Shown: piece by piece, positions 16,425 to 25,778 of the stretch
How positions within the stretch are numbered: position 1 is the first letter of the stretch
Layout of the letters: the number at the start of each line of letters is the position of its first letter
Source: Mobiluncus sp034180645
GTDB lineage: Bacteria > Actinomycetota > Actinomycetes > Actinomycetales > Actinomycetaceae
Direction: 5' to 3'
Assembly: GCF_034180645.1 (NCBI RefSeq)
Contig: NZ_JAXFNY010000005.1
Location: 1-64,000 of the forward strand
Length of the DNA: 64,000 bases
Notes under the pieces: generated by a model
What the model saw: only the letters and a program-made list of their open reading frames with translations
The model's database searches: none
What the model was told of the DNA's origin: nothing
Made by a program: the position numbers and the translations under genes

Positions 16425-17564
16425 TTAGCGGGTCGAGGGACGTTCCGGGTTGGATACGTCTACAACTTTCACACCCTGTACCGTAAACAAAAGTTTAGCT
16501 ACCTGGGCTTTTTCTACCGAGTCACGCGAATTGCCCCACACCAGGGCTCGGCCGTCACGCAGTTTAAACTGCAACTGAGCGGGGTCGTCGGAAGTCACCG
16601 AGGCAATCATGGAGCGCAAATCCTCAGGCATATCCCCAAAAGCAATCAAGGCCGCATCAACCAGCTTGCGGGTTTGCCCACCGAGCTTTTCCATATCGAC
16701 GTCCAGCTGCGGCAGCCCCGCCACGTCACCAGGGGCAATCTCCAGAATCACTCCGGACCGGTCCACCCCCACAACTTTGCCGTTTTGCCGTACGGTGGCT
16801 ACCGGAACGCGCTCCACCACGTGAATCTCTAACCCGTGCGGCCACGCGGGCTTGACTTGTGCATCCTTTAGGGCACTGACTTCCTGCAGCACCGCCTTCG
16901 CCACTCCCGCCGTAGCCAAACTGGTGATAGAGCGCCCCTCGAAGCTCTGAGTGGCTTGGCAAACCTGTTTAATGTCTACGTTCCGCGCGCCCGTGACATG
17001 GCACTGTGCGAGCTGGTAGGTGAACAGCGGTGAAAAAAACACGACGTACAAAACGATGAGGACTCCCGCCAACACCCCAATCAGACTGGAAATCCGCAGC
17101 CGCAGCCGATGGCGGCGAATGAACTCCTGTTCCTCCAACCGGTCCAGCAGCGTATTGTCTACGCTTGCCACCCGCAGCGAATCCCAAGGGGAACTCGCCT
17201 CGTAGCGCGAACCGTCAGCGGGGGACGTTTTTGGATGGTGTTTGCGCTGAGAAACCTTTTGGGCCGCTTTCACGGCTTCACGGTTTGCTTTCGCAGCCCG
17301 CTTCTGGGTTTTCTTGATGGCCTTCTTTTCGTCACGTTCCTGTTTATCGAGTTGAGCCGGGGTGAGCTTTTTCGATTTCGTTTTCGGTTGACTCGTTTCG
17401 GAGTTCGCCGTATCAGTCGCGTCGGCACGGTCACGAGGGCGGCGCGGAGAGTCCTTGTCGAGGTCAACGCTTTTGGGGTCGACTACGGGTCGACGGTGTC
17501 GCCCCCGACCGGCGTCGTGGCTCTCTGTGGACTTCCCAAGGGTGGGGCGGGGAGGCGGTTTCAC
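16425..17564 (-). CDS. ftsQ: Cell division protein FtsQ
   Basis: The 379-residue protein has a long basic, disordered N-terminal region rich in Lys, Arg and Ala (1-150), one membrane segment at about 158-180, and an extracytoplasmic POTRA domain that follows directly (VTGARNVDIKQVC...). This is the FtsQ/DivIB architecture; the cytoplasmic tail is longer than usual but such tails are common in actinobacteria. FtsQ links FtsL and FtsB to the septal synthases. Its ATG overlaps the murC stop by four bases. It is the last gene of the dcw cluster here; instead of ftsZ, the convergent serB follows. Confidence 0.92.
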   Translation of the reverse strand: MKPPPRPTLGKSTESHDAGRGRHRRPVVDPKSVDLDKDSPRRPRDRADATDTANSETSQPKTKSKKLTPAQLDKQERDEKKAIKKTQKRAAKANREAVKAAQKVSQRKHHPKTSPADGSRYEASSPWDSLRVASVDNTLLDRLEEQEFIRRHRLRLRISSLIGVLAGVLIVLYVVFFSPLFTYQLAQCHVTGARNVDIKQVCQATQSFEGRSITSLATAGVAKAVLQEVSALKDAQVKPAWPHGLEIHVVERVPVATVRQNGKVVGVDRSGVILEIAPGDVAGLPQLDVDMEKLGGQTRKLVDAALIAFGDMPEDLRSMIASVTSDDPAQLQFKLRDGRALVWGNSRDSVEKAQVAKLLFTVQGVKVVDVSNPERPSTR

Positions 17565-19060
17565 GCCTGACTCTCTTTCGCCTGGGCGGCCTGTTCCACC
17601 GAGGCATAGTCATGTCCCGCGGCGATAGCGTGGCCCACGTGGGTGATAGAGCCCGCCCCCAAGAACAGCAGGAGGTCGCCGGGACGTGCGGCGTGAAATG
17701 CGCGCAGTCCCGCCGCGTACATATCCGCCACGTAGGTTCCCTGATTGAGGCGCTCGGTGATGATGTTGCCGTTTACTCCGGGAATCGGCGCTTCGCGGGC
17801 GGCATAAACCGAGCACACGGTCAGGTCGTCCACGGCGGCAAAAACCTGGGCAAAAGCGTCAACATTGTGGTAGGTCCGGGAATACAGATGCGGCTGGAAA
17901 CACACCAGCAGCCGGCCACTACCGGCTAAGTCACGGGCCGCCTGCAGAGTGGCCGCGATTTCAGTCGGATGGTGCCCGTAATCATCGTAGATGCGCACGC
18001 CATCGCGTTCACCGACTCGCTGCATCCGGCGGCTGGCTCCCGAAAAAGTCCCCAACGCGGTGATGAACTGGGGCAAGTCCACGCCTAGGGCATAGGCGGC
18101 ACCCAGCGCCCCGCCCGCGTTCAGCAGCATGTGCTGGCCCCCAATCCGCAACTTGAGTTGACCGTGAAATACCTGCTGACCGGCATCGGTAACGCTGACT
18201 TGGCAATGTCCTTGGCCCGGCCCCAGCTCTGGCTCACTTAACTGAACTACCACGTCGCCGGCCAAGGGAACTCCGAAACCGTAGGAAATAACCCGCGGCC
18301 CACCATCGTCGCGCTGCGCTAAGACCTGCGCGGCAAGCCGCTTGACCCCGGCATCATCGGCGCACAGCACCAGCGCACCGCCCTCGCGCAACCGACCCGT
18401 GAAATCCACGAAAGCCTGCTCGAACGCCGCCGCGCTACCCCAGTGATCGAGGTGGTCAGGCTCTATATTGGTGATGACTTCCACCGCGGGGGAATAGTTC
18501 AGGAAAGACCCGTCGGATTCATCAGCCTCGATGACAAAGGCGGAACCCGATCCCAAACGCGCGCCGGTATCCAGCTCGGCGATGACTCCCCCGATAGCAA
18601 ATGAAGGATTCGCCCCGATTTTCAGCAGGGCGTGGGCAATCATGGATGACGTGCTGGTTTTACCGTGCGCCCCAGCCACCGCCACCAAATCGTGAGAACG
18701 GGTGCAAAAATCTAAAGCCTGGGAACGGTGCCAGATTTCTAAGCCCAGAGCCTGTGCACGAGCCGCTTCGGGATTGTCCTCATGCACCGCTGAAGTCACC
18801 ACCACAATAGCGTTAGCGGGGACCTGTTCTTCCCGATGCCCCACAAAAATGGTGATGCCCGCCTCGCGTAGCTGACCCAGTGTATCGGCCTGTACCTGAT
18901 CGGAACCTGACACGTGATACCCCAGGTCATGCAGCAGTAGCGCGAGAACGCTCATGCCGGCCCCGCCGATACCAATCAGATAGAACTCCTGGTTGGACGG
19001 GACTTCGTGGGCTTGAGTGACATTGGACAAATTCGTGGAACTGTCTCTAATCTCGGGCAT
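17561..19060 (-). CDS. murC: UDP-N-acetylmuramate--L-alanine ligase
   Basis: This 499-residue cytoplasmic enzyme attaches L-Ala to UDP-MurNAc. It shows the N-terminal GIGGAGMSVLALLL nucleotide fold, the Mur ligase P-loop AGAHGKTSTSSM, and the conserved YDDYGHHPTEI. I chose ATG 19060 because a near-perfect GAGGAGG lies upstream with suitable spacing and the family starts shortly after; the open frame extends 20 codons further into murG but without a ribosome site. It lies two bases after the murG stop and overlaps ftsQ. Confidence 0.96.
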   Translation of the reverse strand: MPEIRDSSTNLSNVTQAHEVPSNQEFYLIGIGGAGMSVLALLLHDLGYHVSGSDQVQADTLGQLREAGITIFVGHREEQVPANAIVVVTSAVHEDNPEAARAQALGLEIWHRSQALDFCTRSHDLVAVAGAHGKTSTSSMIAHALLKIGANPSFAIGGVIAELDTGARLGSGSAFVIEADESDGSFLNYSPAVEVITNIEPDHLDHWGSAAAFEQAFVDFTGRLREGGALVLCADDAGVKRLAAQVLAQRDDGGPRVISYGFGVPLAGDVVVQLSEPELGPGQGHCQVSVTDAGQQVFHGQLKLRIGGQHMLLNAGGALGAAYALGVDLPQFITALGTFSGASRRMQRVGERDGVRIYDDYGHHPTEIAATLQAARDLAGSGRLLVCFQPHLYSRTYHNVDAFAQVFAAVDDLTVCSVYAAREAPIPGVNGNIITERLNQGTYVADMYAAGLRAFHAARPGDLLLFLGAGSITHVGHAIAAGHDYASVEQAAQAKESQA

Positions 19061-19062
19061 GT

Positions 19063-20235
19063 TTAGGCCTCCTCGGGTTTCCCGGTCGTTTCGCCCAGAA
19101 CTGTCAGAATGAGCGCGCAAAGGTTTTCAGCGCCATGCGTGGTGCCGACCTGGGCTGCCGCCGCCCGCATGGCCGCGTTTTGCTCGGGGTCAAGCAGACG
19201 AATCAGCAGTTCAGCGGCTGCCTGCTCAGTCAGTTTCTTTTGGTCGAGTAGGAACGCCCCCGCGGCGTTAACGACTCCTTGCGCGTTCAGGGCTTGTTCC
19301 CCGTTGCCGATGGGCAGGGGCACGTAGAGGGTGGGGATCGCCAGGGCGGTGTTTTCCGCGACAGTTGCCGCCCCCGCTCGACACACCACGCAGTCAGCTA
19401 GAGCCAAACCGTAGTGCATCTCGGTGAGGTAGTCGCGCACTTGGTAACGCTGCTCCAGGTGATGTTCAGCAACAAAGTCCTGGACAGGACTGTCCTTACC
19501 TTTCCCGGTCAGGTGAATGACCTGGGCCGAAGGGTTTTCCTGGAATACCCGCAAAAGCGCGCCGGGCAAGACTTCGTTGAGACGCTGCGCCCCCAGGGAG
19601 CCTCCGGTGATTAGCACCGTGGGGCGGGAAGCCGGCAAACCGAAAAATTCGGCAGCTTCAGATCGAGCCGCGTCTCTGGTCTGGGGCGTTTCCAGCTGAC
19701 GCGCTAGTTCGAGAATGCTGGGGCGCAAGGGCAGGCCGACCACGCGAGTCTCGCCGTGTTTCGATTTCAACCCGGTTCCCTCAAAAGTCAGGCCCACCCC
19801 GGCCGCATAGCGTGACCCTACCCGGTTGGCGAGCCCTGGCCGAGCGTTTTGTTCATGAATGACGATGGGAATGCCCAAGCGTTGTGCTGCAAAGTACACG
19901 GGGGTGGAAACGTAGCCGCCAAAGCCCACTACCAGCCGCACCTCCCGGGCTTGGAAAGTATCGCGCAGCGACGCCACCACGTGACGCATCCGAACCGGCA
20001 AACGCACTAGGTCCGAACTGGGGCGTCGCGGCATCGGCAGGCGGGGAATGGTCAACAGTTCATAACCGGCGGCGGGAACTAGCTCACTTTCCAGCCCCTC
20101 GGAAGTACCTACCACCAGAGGCTCGAAGTCCAATTCGGTGGACTGTAGTGCGGCAATAGTCGCCAGCAAGGGGTTCACGTGTCCCGCGGTACCGCCGCCA
20201 GCGAAAACAATGACCGGTTTCGAGATGTCACTCAC
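19063..20235 (-). CDS. murG: UDP-N-acetylglucosamine--undecaprenyl-PP-MurNAc-pentapeptide GlcNAc transferase
   Basis: The 390-residue GT28 enzyme converts lipid I to lipid II at the inner face of the membrane. Motifs are FAGGGTAGHVNPLLA (G-loop 1), VIHEQNARPGLAN and ITGGSLGAQRLNE (G-loop), and the C-terminal CRAGAATVAE. It begins at GTG 20235; on the minus strand TAAAGT (20243-20248) lies seven bases upstream, which may mark an internal promoter, since 117 bases separate it from ftsW, the largest gap between ftsW and ftsQ. Confidence 0.96.
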   Translation of the reverse strand: MSDISKPVIVFAGGGTAGHVNPLLATIAALQSTELDFEPLVVGTSEGLESELVPAAGYELLTIPRLPMPRRPSSDLVRLPVRMRHVVASLRDTFQAREVRLVVGFGGYVSTPVYFAAQRLGIPIVIHEQNARPGLANRVGSRYAAGVGLTFEGTGLKSKHGETRVVGLPLRPSILELARQLETPQTRDAARSEAAEFFGLPASRPTVLITGGSLGAQRLNEVLPGALLRVFQENPSAQVIHLTGKGKDSPVQDFVAEHHLEQRYQVRDYLTEMHYGLALADCVVCRAGAATVAENTALAIPTLYVPLPIGNGEQALNAQGVVNAAGAFLLDQKKLTEQAAAELLIRLLDPEQNAAMRAAAAQVGTTHGAENLCALILTVLGETTGKPEEA

Positions 20236-20352
20236 ACCCTCAACTTTAGCGTGTTTTGTCCGGGAACATTTTCAGGAGCACGGTTGCTGTGGCGGTTGTG
20301 TGCAAAGTTTTCCCTCGGTTTCCGCGCCGCACCAGCTTCGGGAAGCAAACGT

Positions 20353-21699
20353 TTAACGGTGCATCCGTCCGGGCAGCAAAACGGCTGCGCCGCGCCGCAG
20401 GGGACGCAACCGGGCTTTTAGCGCCGCGTCCGCCCCAGGTTCAGCGCGTGCAAAACACATCATCATGCCCATCGCTGCCATGATGGACAGCAGGGAGGAA
20501 CCTCCAGAAGAAATCAGCGGCAAGGGCACCCCAATAATCGGGAGCAGGCCAACGACAGCTCCGATATTGATGATGGCTTGGGAAAAAATCCAGCCCATCA
20601 TGCCGGCCACGGTGTAGCTCACGAATTGATTTGTCTCCGAGTTCATCAGCCGCATCATCGTCAGGCACAGCACCACGAACAAACCCAGAACCAGGAAAGT
20701 GCCCAAAATCCCGAATTCCTCGCCCAAAATAGCGAAAATGTAGTCCGTATCCGCTTCGGGCAGGTAGGACCATTTCTCCCGGCTGGCACCCGGTCCGACT
20801 CCGGTCAATCCCCCGGTGGCCAGGGACCACAAGCCATGTTGTCGCTGGTAGCCGATGCCGGTGGGGTCGGTGGTGGAGGCGTCCATAAAGCCAAAGACCC
20901 GCCGGCGGCGGTTAGCTGAACTCATGACTGCCAAAGTGACACCAAAAATGCCTAGCAAGACGATGCCAGAAAAGTAGCGCCAGGGAATCCCCGCTACGAA
21001 AATCGCTGACAAAATGAGCGCTGCCATAACCATCGCGGTGCCCAGATCCCGCCCAATCATGACCAATCCCAGCGACCCCACCGCTGGCACGCCCGCGTTG
21101 ATGAGCCAACGTTTCTTGTCCTTTGCCTCCCGCAGTTCCGGATCTGCCAAGACCCTCCCCAATGCGACAGCCAAAGCTAGCTTCATGAACTCGGAAGGTT
21201 GAATGGTAATGACGCCACCGAGGTTAATCCAGTTCGTGTTACCACCCGCGGACGTGCCGTGCATGCCCGGAACGAACACCATAATCTGCAGCAGCCACGC
21301 CACCCCCAAAAACCACCAGGTCCACTTTTGATAAAAAGACAGCGGGACCCTGGAGGCAATGAACAAAACCAGCAGCGCCGCCACATAAATGAGTGAACGT
21401 TTCCCGAAGGATAGAAACGGATTCGCCTCGCTTTCCAAGGCAGTGATGGTCGAGGCGGAAAACACCAGGATAAAGCCGATGATGAACAGCAGCAGGGTGG
21501 TGACCAAAATGAGGTAGTAGCTCAGGACCGGTTGGTTCTTCCACCCTTCGGACAGGGCACGCAGAGCGGATTTTTCCTGGCTTGGCGTTGCGGACGGGGT
21601 GGAATCGGCGTCAACCAAGGTAGGCGTTGAGTTTCGCGGAGAAAACTTTGCCAGTTTCGTGTCCCGAGGTGCCTCAGGAGCCTTGTTCCTCCCCGCCAT
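20353..21699 (-). CDS. ftsW: Septal peptidoglycan glycosyltransferase FtsW
   Basis: The 448-residue SEDS protein has about ten membrane segments after a polar N-terminus. Typical SEDS elements are visible: QPSEFMKLALAVALG near the middle, the GREKWSYLPEADTDYIFAILGEEFG region and the C-terminal GVPLPLISSGGSSLL. FtsW polymerises lipid II together with FtsI at the septum. I chose ATG 21699, preceded by GGGAGAACCAAG, giving a 26-base overlap with murD; an upstream ATG at 21783 would deepen that overlap to 110 bases and add sequence without family character. Confidence 0.95.
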   Translation of the reverse strand: MAGRNKAPEAPRDTKLAKFSPRNSTPTLVDADSTPSATPSQEKSALRALSEGWKNQPVLSYYLILVTTLLLFIIGFILVFSASTITALESEANPFLSFGKRSLIYVAALLVLFIASRVPLSFYQKWTWWFLGVAWLLQIMVFVPGMHGTSAGGNTNWINLGGVITIQPSEFMKLALAVALGRVLADPELREAKDKKRWLINAGVPAVGSLGLVMIGRDLGTAMVMAALILSAIFVAGIPWRYFSGIVLLGIFGVTLAVMSSANRRRRVFGFMDASTTDPTGIGYQRQHGLWSLATGGLTGVGPGASREKWSYLPEADTDYIFAILGEEFGILGTFLVLGLFVVLCLTMMRLMNSETNQFVSYTVAGMMGWIFSQAIINIGAVVGLLPIIGVPLPLISSGGSSLLSIMAAMGMMMCFARAEPGADAALKARLRPLRRGAAVLLPGRMHR

Positions 21700-23161
21700 C
21701 TTGGTTCTCCCCCAGTTTCCGCGCCGCCTGAGCAAATTGGTCGCCGCGCTCGTGATAGTTGTTGAACTGATCCCACGAGGCACACGCCGGAGCCAGTAGC
21801 ACGGTATCCCCCGGAACGGCTAAAGCTCGCGCCTCTAAAAGCGTCCTTTCCATAAGATTGTCCCCCGGAGCGACCCGTTTCAGCGGGATTCCCGCGCCGT
21901 TTTCAGCAAATGCGCTCTCAAAAGGCTCCGGGTCCAGGCCAATCAGCACAGCGGCTTTCACTTTTGGGGCTGCCACCTGCACCAGAGAGTGAAAGTCTTG
22001 GCCTTTCGCGTCTCCCCCGACAATCCACACGGCGCGCTTATCGTCAATGTCACGCAGCGAAGCAGCTGCTGCGTGCGTATTCGTAGCTTTGGAGTCGTCG
22101 ATATAGGTCACACCTCCGAACGTGCCGACCACGGCGCGGCGATGTTCCGCCAGCTCGAACTCAAGAATTCCGCGGCGCACCCATTCGGGCTGCAAACCGT
22201 AGGCCCGCGCCAGTCCGGTCGCGGCCAAAGTATCCGCCAACAGTGCCGATGTCGGTACTTTCGCTCCGCTCAAGTGTTCCAGGTCGGCAAACGTTGCCAG
22301 TTCCAGTGCCTGAGTTTCGTTGTGTTCCCCAAAAGCCCGGTCCACGATGACGTCCTCAATCACGCCCAGGAAACCCGGAGCGGGAATGCCCGGAATCAAA
22401 CCAATGCACTTTTCCGGTGGAAAGCCCTCGTCTTGGACGAAACGTTTACTGAGTACCTTGGTCGGCAGTTCCTCGGTGGCGGGATACAGAGCGGCACGCT
22501 GCACCCCGCTGTAGACCTTCGACTTGTCCCAAGCGTAGTCGTCGGCGCTACCGTGCCAGTCGAGGTGATCGGGGGCAAAGTTAAGCCACACGGAGGCCCA
22601 GGGTTTCAGGCTGTACGTAGAATGCAGCTGTGCCGAAGACAGCTCCACCGCCAGCGCGTCCACAGCGCCTTCGGCCGCGACTTCAACTATGGGCGTGCCG
22701 TAGTTACCCACCGCGGTCGCCACCACACCGCCGGTGATGAGCATCTGCGCCAACATCCCAGTTGTGGTGGTTTTCCCGTTCGTGCCCGTAATGCACATCC
22801 ACTTGCAGTTACGGTTACCGATGGCTTCCTGGATTTGCCAGGCTAGCTCGACTTCTGACCACATGGGGGCGCTGGCCTCGGGGAGGCGATACATGGGATT
22901 ATGCGGGGCAATCCCCGGGGAGACCACGAAAAGTTTGTGGCCGTTCCCGGCGGCCGCCTCACCTTGGAACTGTTCGCCACTGGCAGTGCAATAGTCGACC
23001 CGGTCGCCGAGTTCCTCCCGGGCCTGTTCCACAGCATCTGGGTTCGCATCGTAGCAGGTCACGTGCGCTCCGAGAGTGGCCAGTACGGCGGCGGCGGCGC
23101 GCCCCGACTTTCCCAGGCCCAACACGCCAATGGAGGCGCCGGTAAATTGCGTATCTTTCAC
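21674..23161 (-). CDS. murD: UDP-N-acetylmuramoylalanine--D-glutamate ligase
   Basis: The 495-residue ligase adds D-Glu to UDP-MurNAc-L-Ala. It has the N-terminal GVLGLGKSGRAAAAVL fold, the P-loop TGTNGKTTTTGM, and YIDDSKATNTHAA. GTG 23161 overlaps the mraY stop (GTGA), the arrangement expected in this operon; the open frame continues 23 codons upstream inside mraY but that part does not look like MurD. It overlaps ftsW by 26 bases. Confidence 0.95.
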   Translation of the reverse strand: MKDTQFTGASIGVLGLGKSGRAAAAVLATLGAHVTCYDANPDAVEQAREELGDRVDYCTASGEQFQGEAAAGNGHKLFVVSPGIAPHNPMYRLPEASAPMWSEVELAWQIQEAIGNRNCKWMCITGTNGKTTTTGMLAQMLITGGVVATAVGNYGTPIVEVAAEGAVDALAVELSSAQLHSTYSLKPWASVWLNFAPDHLDWHGSADDYAWDKSKVYSGVQRAALYPATEELPTKVLSKRFVQDEGFPPEKCIGLIPGIPAPGFLGVIEDVIVDRAFGEHNETQALELATFADLEHLSGAKVPTSALLADTLAATGLARAYGLQPEWVRRGILEFELAEHRRAVVGTFGGVTYIDDSKATNTHAAAASLRDIDDKRAVWIVGGDAKGQDFHSLVQVAAPKVKAAVLIGLDPEPFESAFAENGAGIPLKRVAPGDNLMERTLLEARALAVPGDTVLLAPACASWDQFNNYHERGDQFAQAARKLGENQDGGEEQGS

Positions 23162-24258
23162 AGCTTCATCACCCAATCGAAATAGAACAGTCCTACCCCG
23201 GCGGCAGCCATCAGCCCGGCAATAATCCAAAACCGCACGACCACGGTGATTTCTTTCCAGCCCAACAGTTCAAAGTGGTGATGAATTGGGGCCATCTTAA
23301 ACACGCGCTTGTGAGTGGCTTTAAAGAACCCGACCTGAATAATGTCGCTGATAACTTCCATCACGAACAGGCCACCGATAATGATTGCCAGGAACTCGGT
23401 GTGGGTGAAAATCGACACTCCCGCCAGGATGCCGCCCAGTGCCAGCGAGCCGGTGTCGCCCATAAAAATACGCGCCGGGGAGGCATTCCACCACAAAAAT
23501 CCAATCAGGGCTCCGACCACAGCCGCGCAGAATAATGCAATATCGAGCGGGTCACGGATTTCGGAATAGCACGCGGGGGCGCTGGTCCCCTCGATGCCGC
23601 AGCGCTGCGAGAACTGCCAGTAGGACATCAAGGTATAGCCGCCAAACACGAAAATAGAAGTGCCGGTCGCTAAACCGTCCAGACCATCCGTCAGGTTAAC
23701 CGCATTAGACCAGGCTGCCACCAGGAAGTTCGCCCAAATCAGGAACAGCACGACCCCCAGACCGAAACCGGCGAAAGCCAAATCCAGGTTCGTGTCCCGG
23801 ATGACAGAAATCTTCGTAGAGGCGGGGCTCAGGCCGCGCGAGTTCTCAAAGCCCAAGGCCAGACCGGAAAATATAGATCCCACCGCTAGCTGACCGAGGA
23901 TTTTGCCGGTTGGGTTCAATCCCAAGGAACGGTGCTTAGATATTTTAATCCAGTCGTCCAGCCAGCCGATGAACCCCAGCACGACCAGCAAAAATATGAG
24001 AATCAGGGACGAAGCGCTGGGGCCTTTGCCGCTGGTGATGGCTTGGTGAATATGACCCGCTCCCCACCCGATAATGATGGCGAGGATAATGATGACCCCG
24101 CCCATAGTGGGCGTGCCGCGCTTCGTGTAGTGCGCGGTCGGACCGTCCTGGCGAATAAACTGACCGAATTGCTTATTGACCAGCCACTTCGCGTAGAACG
24201 GGGTGACCAGTAGCGAGAATAACAGGGCGATAAAGCCAGCTGTCAATACCGCAGTCAT
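23158..24258 (-). CDS. mraY: Phospho-N-acetylmuramoyl-pentapeptide transferase
   Basis: The 366-residue polytopic protein transfers phospho-MurNAc-pentapeptide to undecaprenyl phosphate, making lipid I. About ten membrane segments are present with the family motifs RQDGPTAHYTKRGTPTMGG, DDWIKISKHRSLGL and NAVNLTDGLDGLATG, plus FMGDTGSLALGG and MAPIHHHFELLGW. The ATG overlaps the murF stop by four bases. Confidence 0.97.
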   Translation of the reverse strand: MTAVLTAGFIALLFSLLVTPFYAKWLVNKQFGQFIRQDGPTAHYTKRGTPTMGGVIIILAIIIGWGAGHIHQAITSGKGPSASSLILIFLLVVLGFIGWLDDWIKISKHRSLGLNPTGKILGQLAVGSIFSGLALGFENSRGLSPASTKISVIRDTNLDLAFAGFGLGVVLFLIWANFLVAAWSNAVNLTDGLDGLATGTSIFVFGGYTLMSYWQFSQRCGIEGTSAPACYSEIRDPLDIALFCAAVVGALIGFLWWNASPARIFMGDTGSLALGGILAGVSIFTHTEFLAIIIGGLFVMEVISDIIQVGFFKATHKRVFKMAPIHHHFELLGWKEITVVVRFWIIAGLMAAAGVGLFYFDWVMKL

Positions 24259-25706
24259 CGGACGCGGCCCCTTTCTTCAATTTCTTGAGCCAGTTTCCAC
24301 AGTCCCGAACCGTGCGAACCTTTGACCAAAATCAAGTCGCCGGGACGCACAATCTCCTGCAACAACCGACCGGCAGCGGTGGCATCCATCACCTGATGGC
24401 TTTCCCCGTCACGTTTCAGTGCCGAATAGGCGCTTTCAATGTGTTTCGCCATGGGACCGACCGTCAGCAGGACCGAAATTCCGAGGTTCGCGGCGTAACG
24501 CCCGATTTCTCCGTGCAACTGCGGGGCGGTTTCGCCCAGTTCCAGCATGTCCCCCAGGACGATGACCACACGCCGGGTGGCTCCCGATTTCGCAATGACG
24601 TCCAAAGCGGCACGCACCGAGTCCGGGTTCGCGTTATACGCATCGTCGATGAGGTCCACTCCGTCCGCCAAATGCACCAGGTTCATGCGGTGTTCGCTGA
24701 CCGGAGTGGCTTTTGACAACACGGCTGCAATCTCAGCGGGGGTCATGCCCGCGACATGCGCAATCGCCGCGGCCGCCAGGGCGTTAGCGACGTGATGGGC
24801 ACCGAGGAGCTGCAGCTGAACCGGGGCGCTACCGGCGGGAGTGTGCAGCAGGAAGCTGCCCCGCGAAGCCTCGTCCAGGCGCAAGTCGGTGATGCGCACC
24901 GGGGTATTCTTTTTTGTCGAAAAGTACATGAGGCGTCCCGAAGTCCGCCCGCTCATCGTTTCCACACGCGGGTCGTCCGCGTTCAAAATGGCCATGCCTG
25001 AGGGCCCCAGGTTTTCCAGGATGGTAGCCTTCTCAGCTGCCAGGGCCTCAACCGAAGAGTACGATTCCAGGTGAGCCACCCCCACCATCAAAACCAGAGC
25101 CACATCCAGGGGAGCAATATCGGTCAGGTAAGCAATGTCGCCGGGCTGCGAAGCGCCCATTTCCAATACCAGGTACTCGGTCGCGGCGTCAGCTTCCAGA
25201 ACCGTGAGCGGCAGGCCCACCTCGTTGTTGAACGATGCCACGGGAGCGACAGTGGCGCCTTTGGTGGATAAAAGCTGTTTCGTCAGGTCCTTGGTGGTGG
25301 TTTTGCCGGCAGAACCGGTGATTCCGATAACAAGTTTCAGTTGGCCGGTTCCCTCGCGAGCTTGGGCACGCAGTTGGCGCAGGTGCGCCTGAGCCAATCG
25401 CCCCAGGGCATACTGCGGGTCGGAAACCTGCAATACCGTCAATTGGTTCAATTCGTCCTCGGTAGCCCACCCCTGGTCCAGAATCTCTGCGCGGTCGCGG
25501 CTGACGATGGCGACTCTGCCTCCGCGGCGAGCCACAGACCCCAGGAAGTGATGCCCGTCAGTATTTTCTCCGGGCAGCGCTACAAAGACATCACCCGTAC
25601 TGACCAGCCGCGAATCGGTGTGTGCCCTGCCTTGAATCCGAGTCGAGTTTTCCCCAGGTTCTAAACCAATCGCCTCACATAGGGCGTCAAGGGTCATATC
25701 TATCAA
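24255..25706 (-). CDS. murF: UDP-N-acetylmuramoyl-tripeptide--D-alanyl-D-alanine ligase
   Basis: The 483-residue ligase adds D-Ala-D-Ala to the UDP-MurNAc-tripeptide. It shows the P-loop ITGSAGKTTTKDL, NNEVGLPLTVLE, and DDAYNANPDSVRAAL of MurF. The start is TTG 25706: GGAG stands seven bases upstream, while the ATG at 25697 lies too far from it. It overlaps mraY by four bases and follows murE after 72 bases. Confidence 0.95.
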   Translation of the reverse strand: MIDMTLDALCEAIGLEPGENSTRIQGRAHTDSRLVSTGDVFVALPGENTDGHHFLGSVARRGGRVAIVSRDRAEILDQGWATEDELNQLTVLQVSDPQYALGRLAQAHLRQLRAQAREGTGQLKLVIGITGSAGKTTTKDLTKQLLSTKGATVAPVASFNNEVGLPLTVLEADAATEYLVLEMGASQPGDIAYLTDIAPLDVALVLMVGVAHLESYSSVEALAAEKATILENLGPSGMAILNADDPRVETMSGRTSGRLMYFSTKKNTPVRITDLRLDEASRGSFLLHTPAGSAPVQLQLLGAHHVANALAAAAIAHVAGMTPAEIAAVLSKATPVSEHRMNLVHLADGVDLIDDAYNANPDSVRAALDVIAKSGATRRVVIVLGDMLELGETAPQLHGEIGRYAANLGISVLLTVGPMAKHIESAYSALKRDGESHQVMDATAAGRLLQEIVRPGDLILVKGSHGSGLWKLAQEIEERGRVR

Positions 25707-25778
25707 AGGTGGACTCCTTCAAAAGGCCAACAAATCGGCTTTAATCTTATCTCACGCCGGCTCCGGTCAGAAAAGGGG

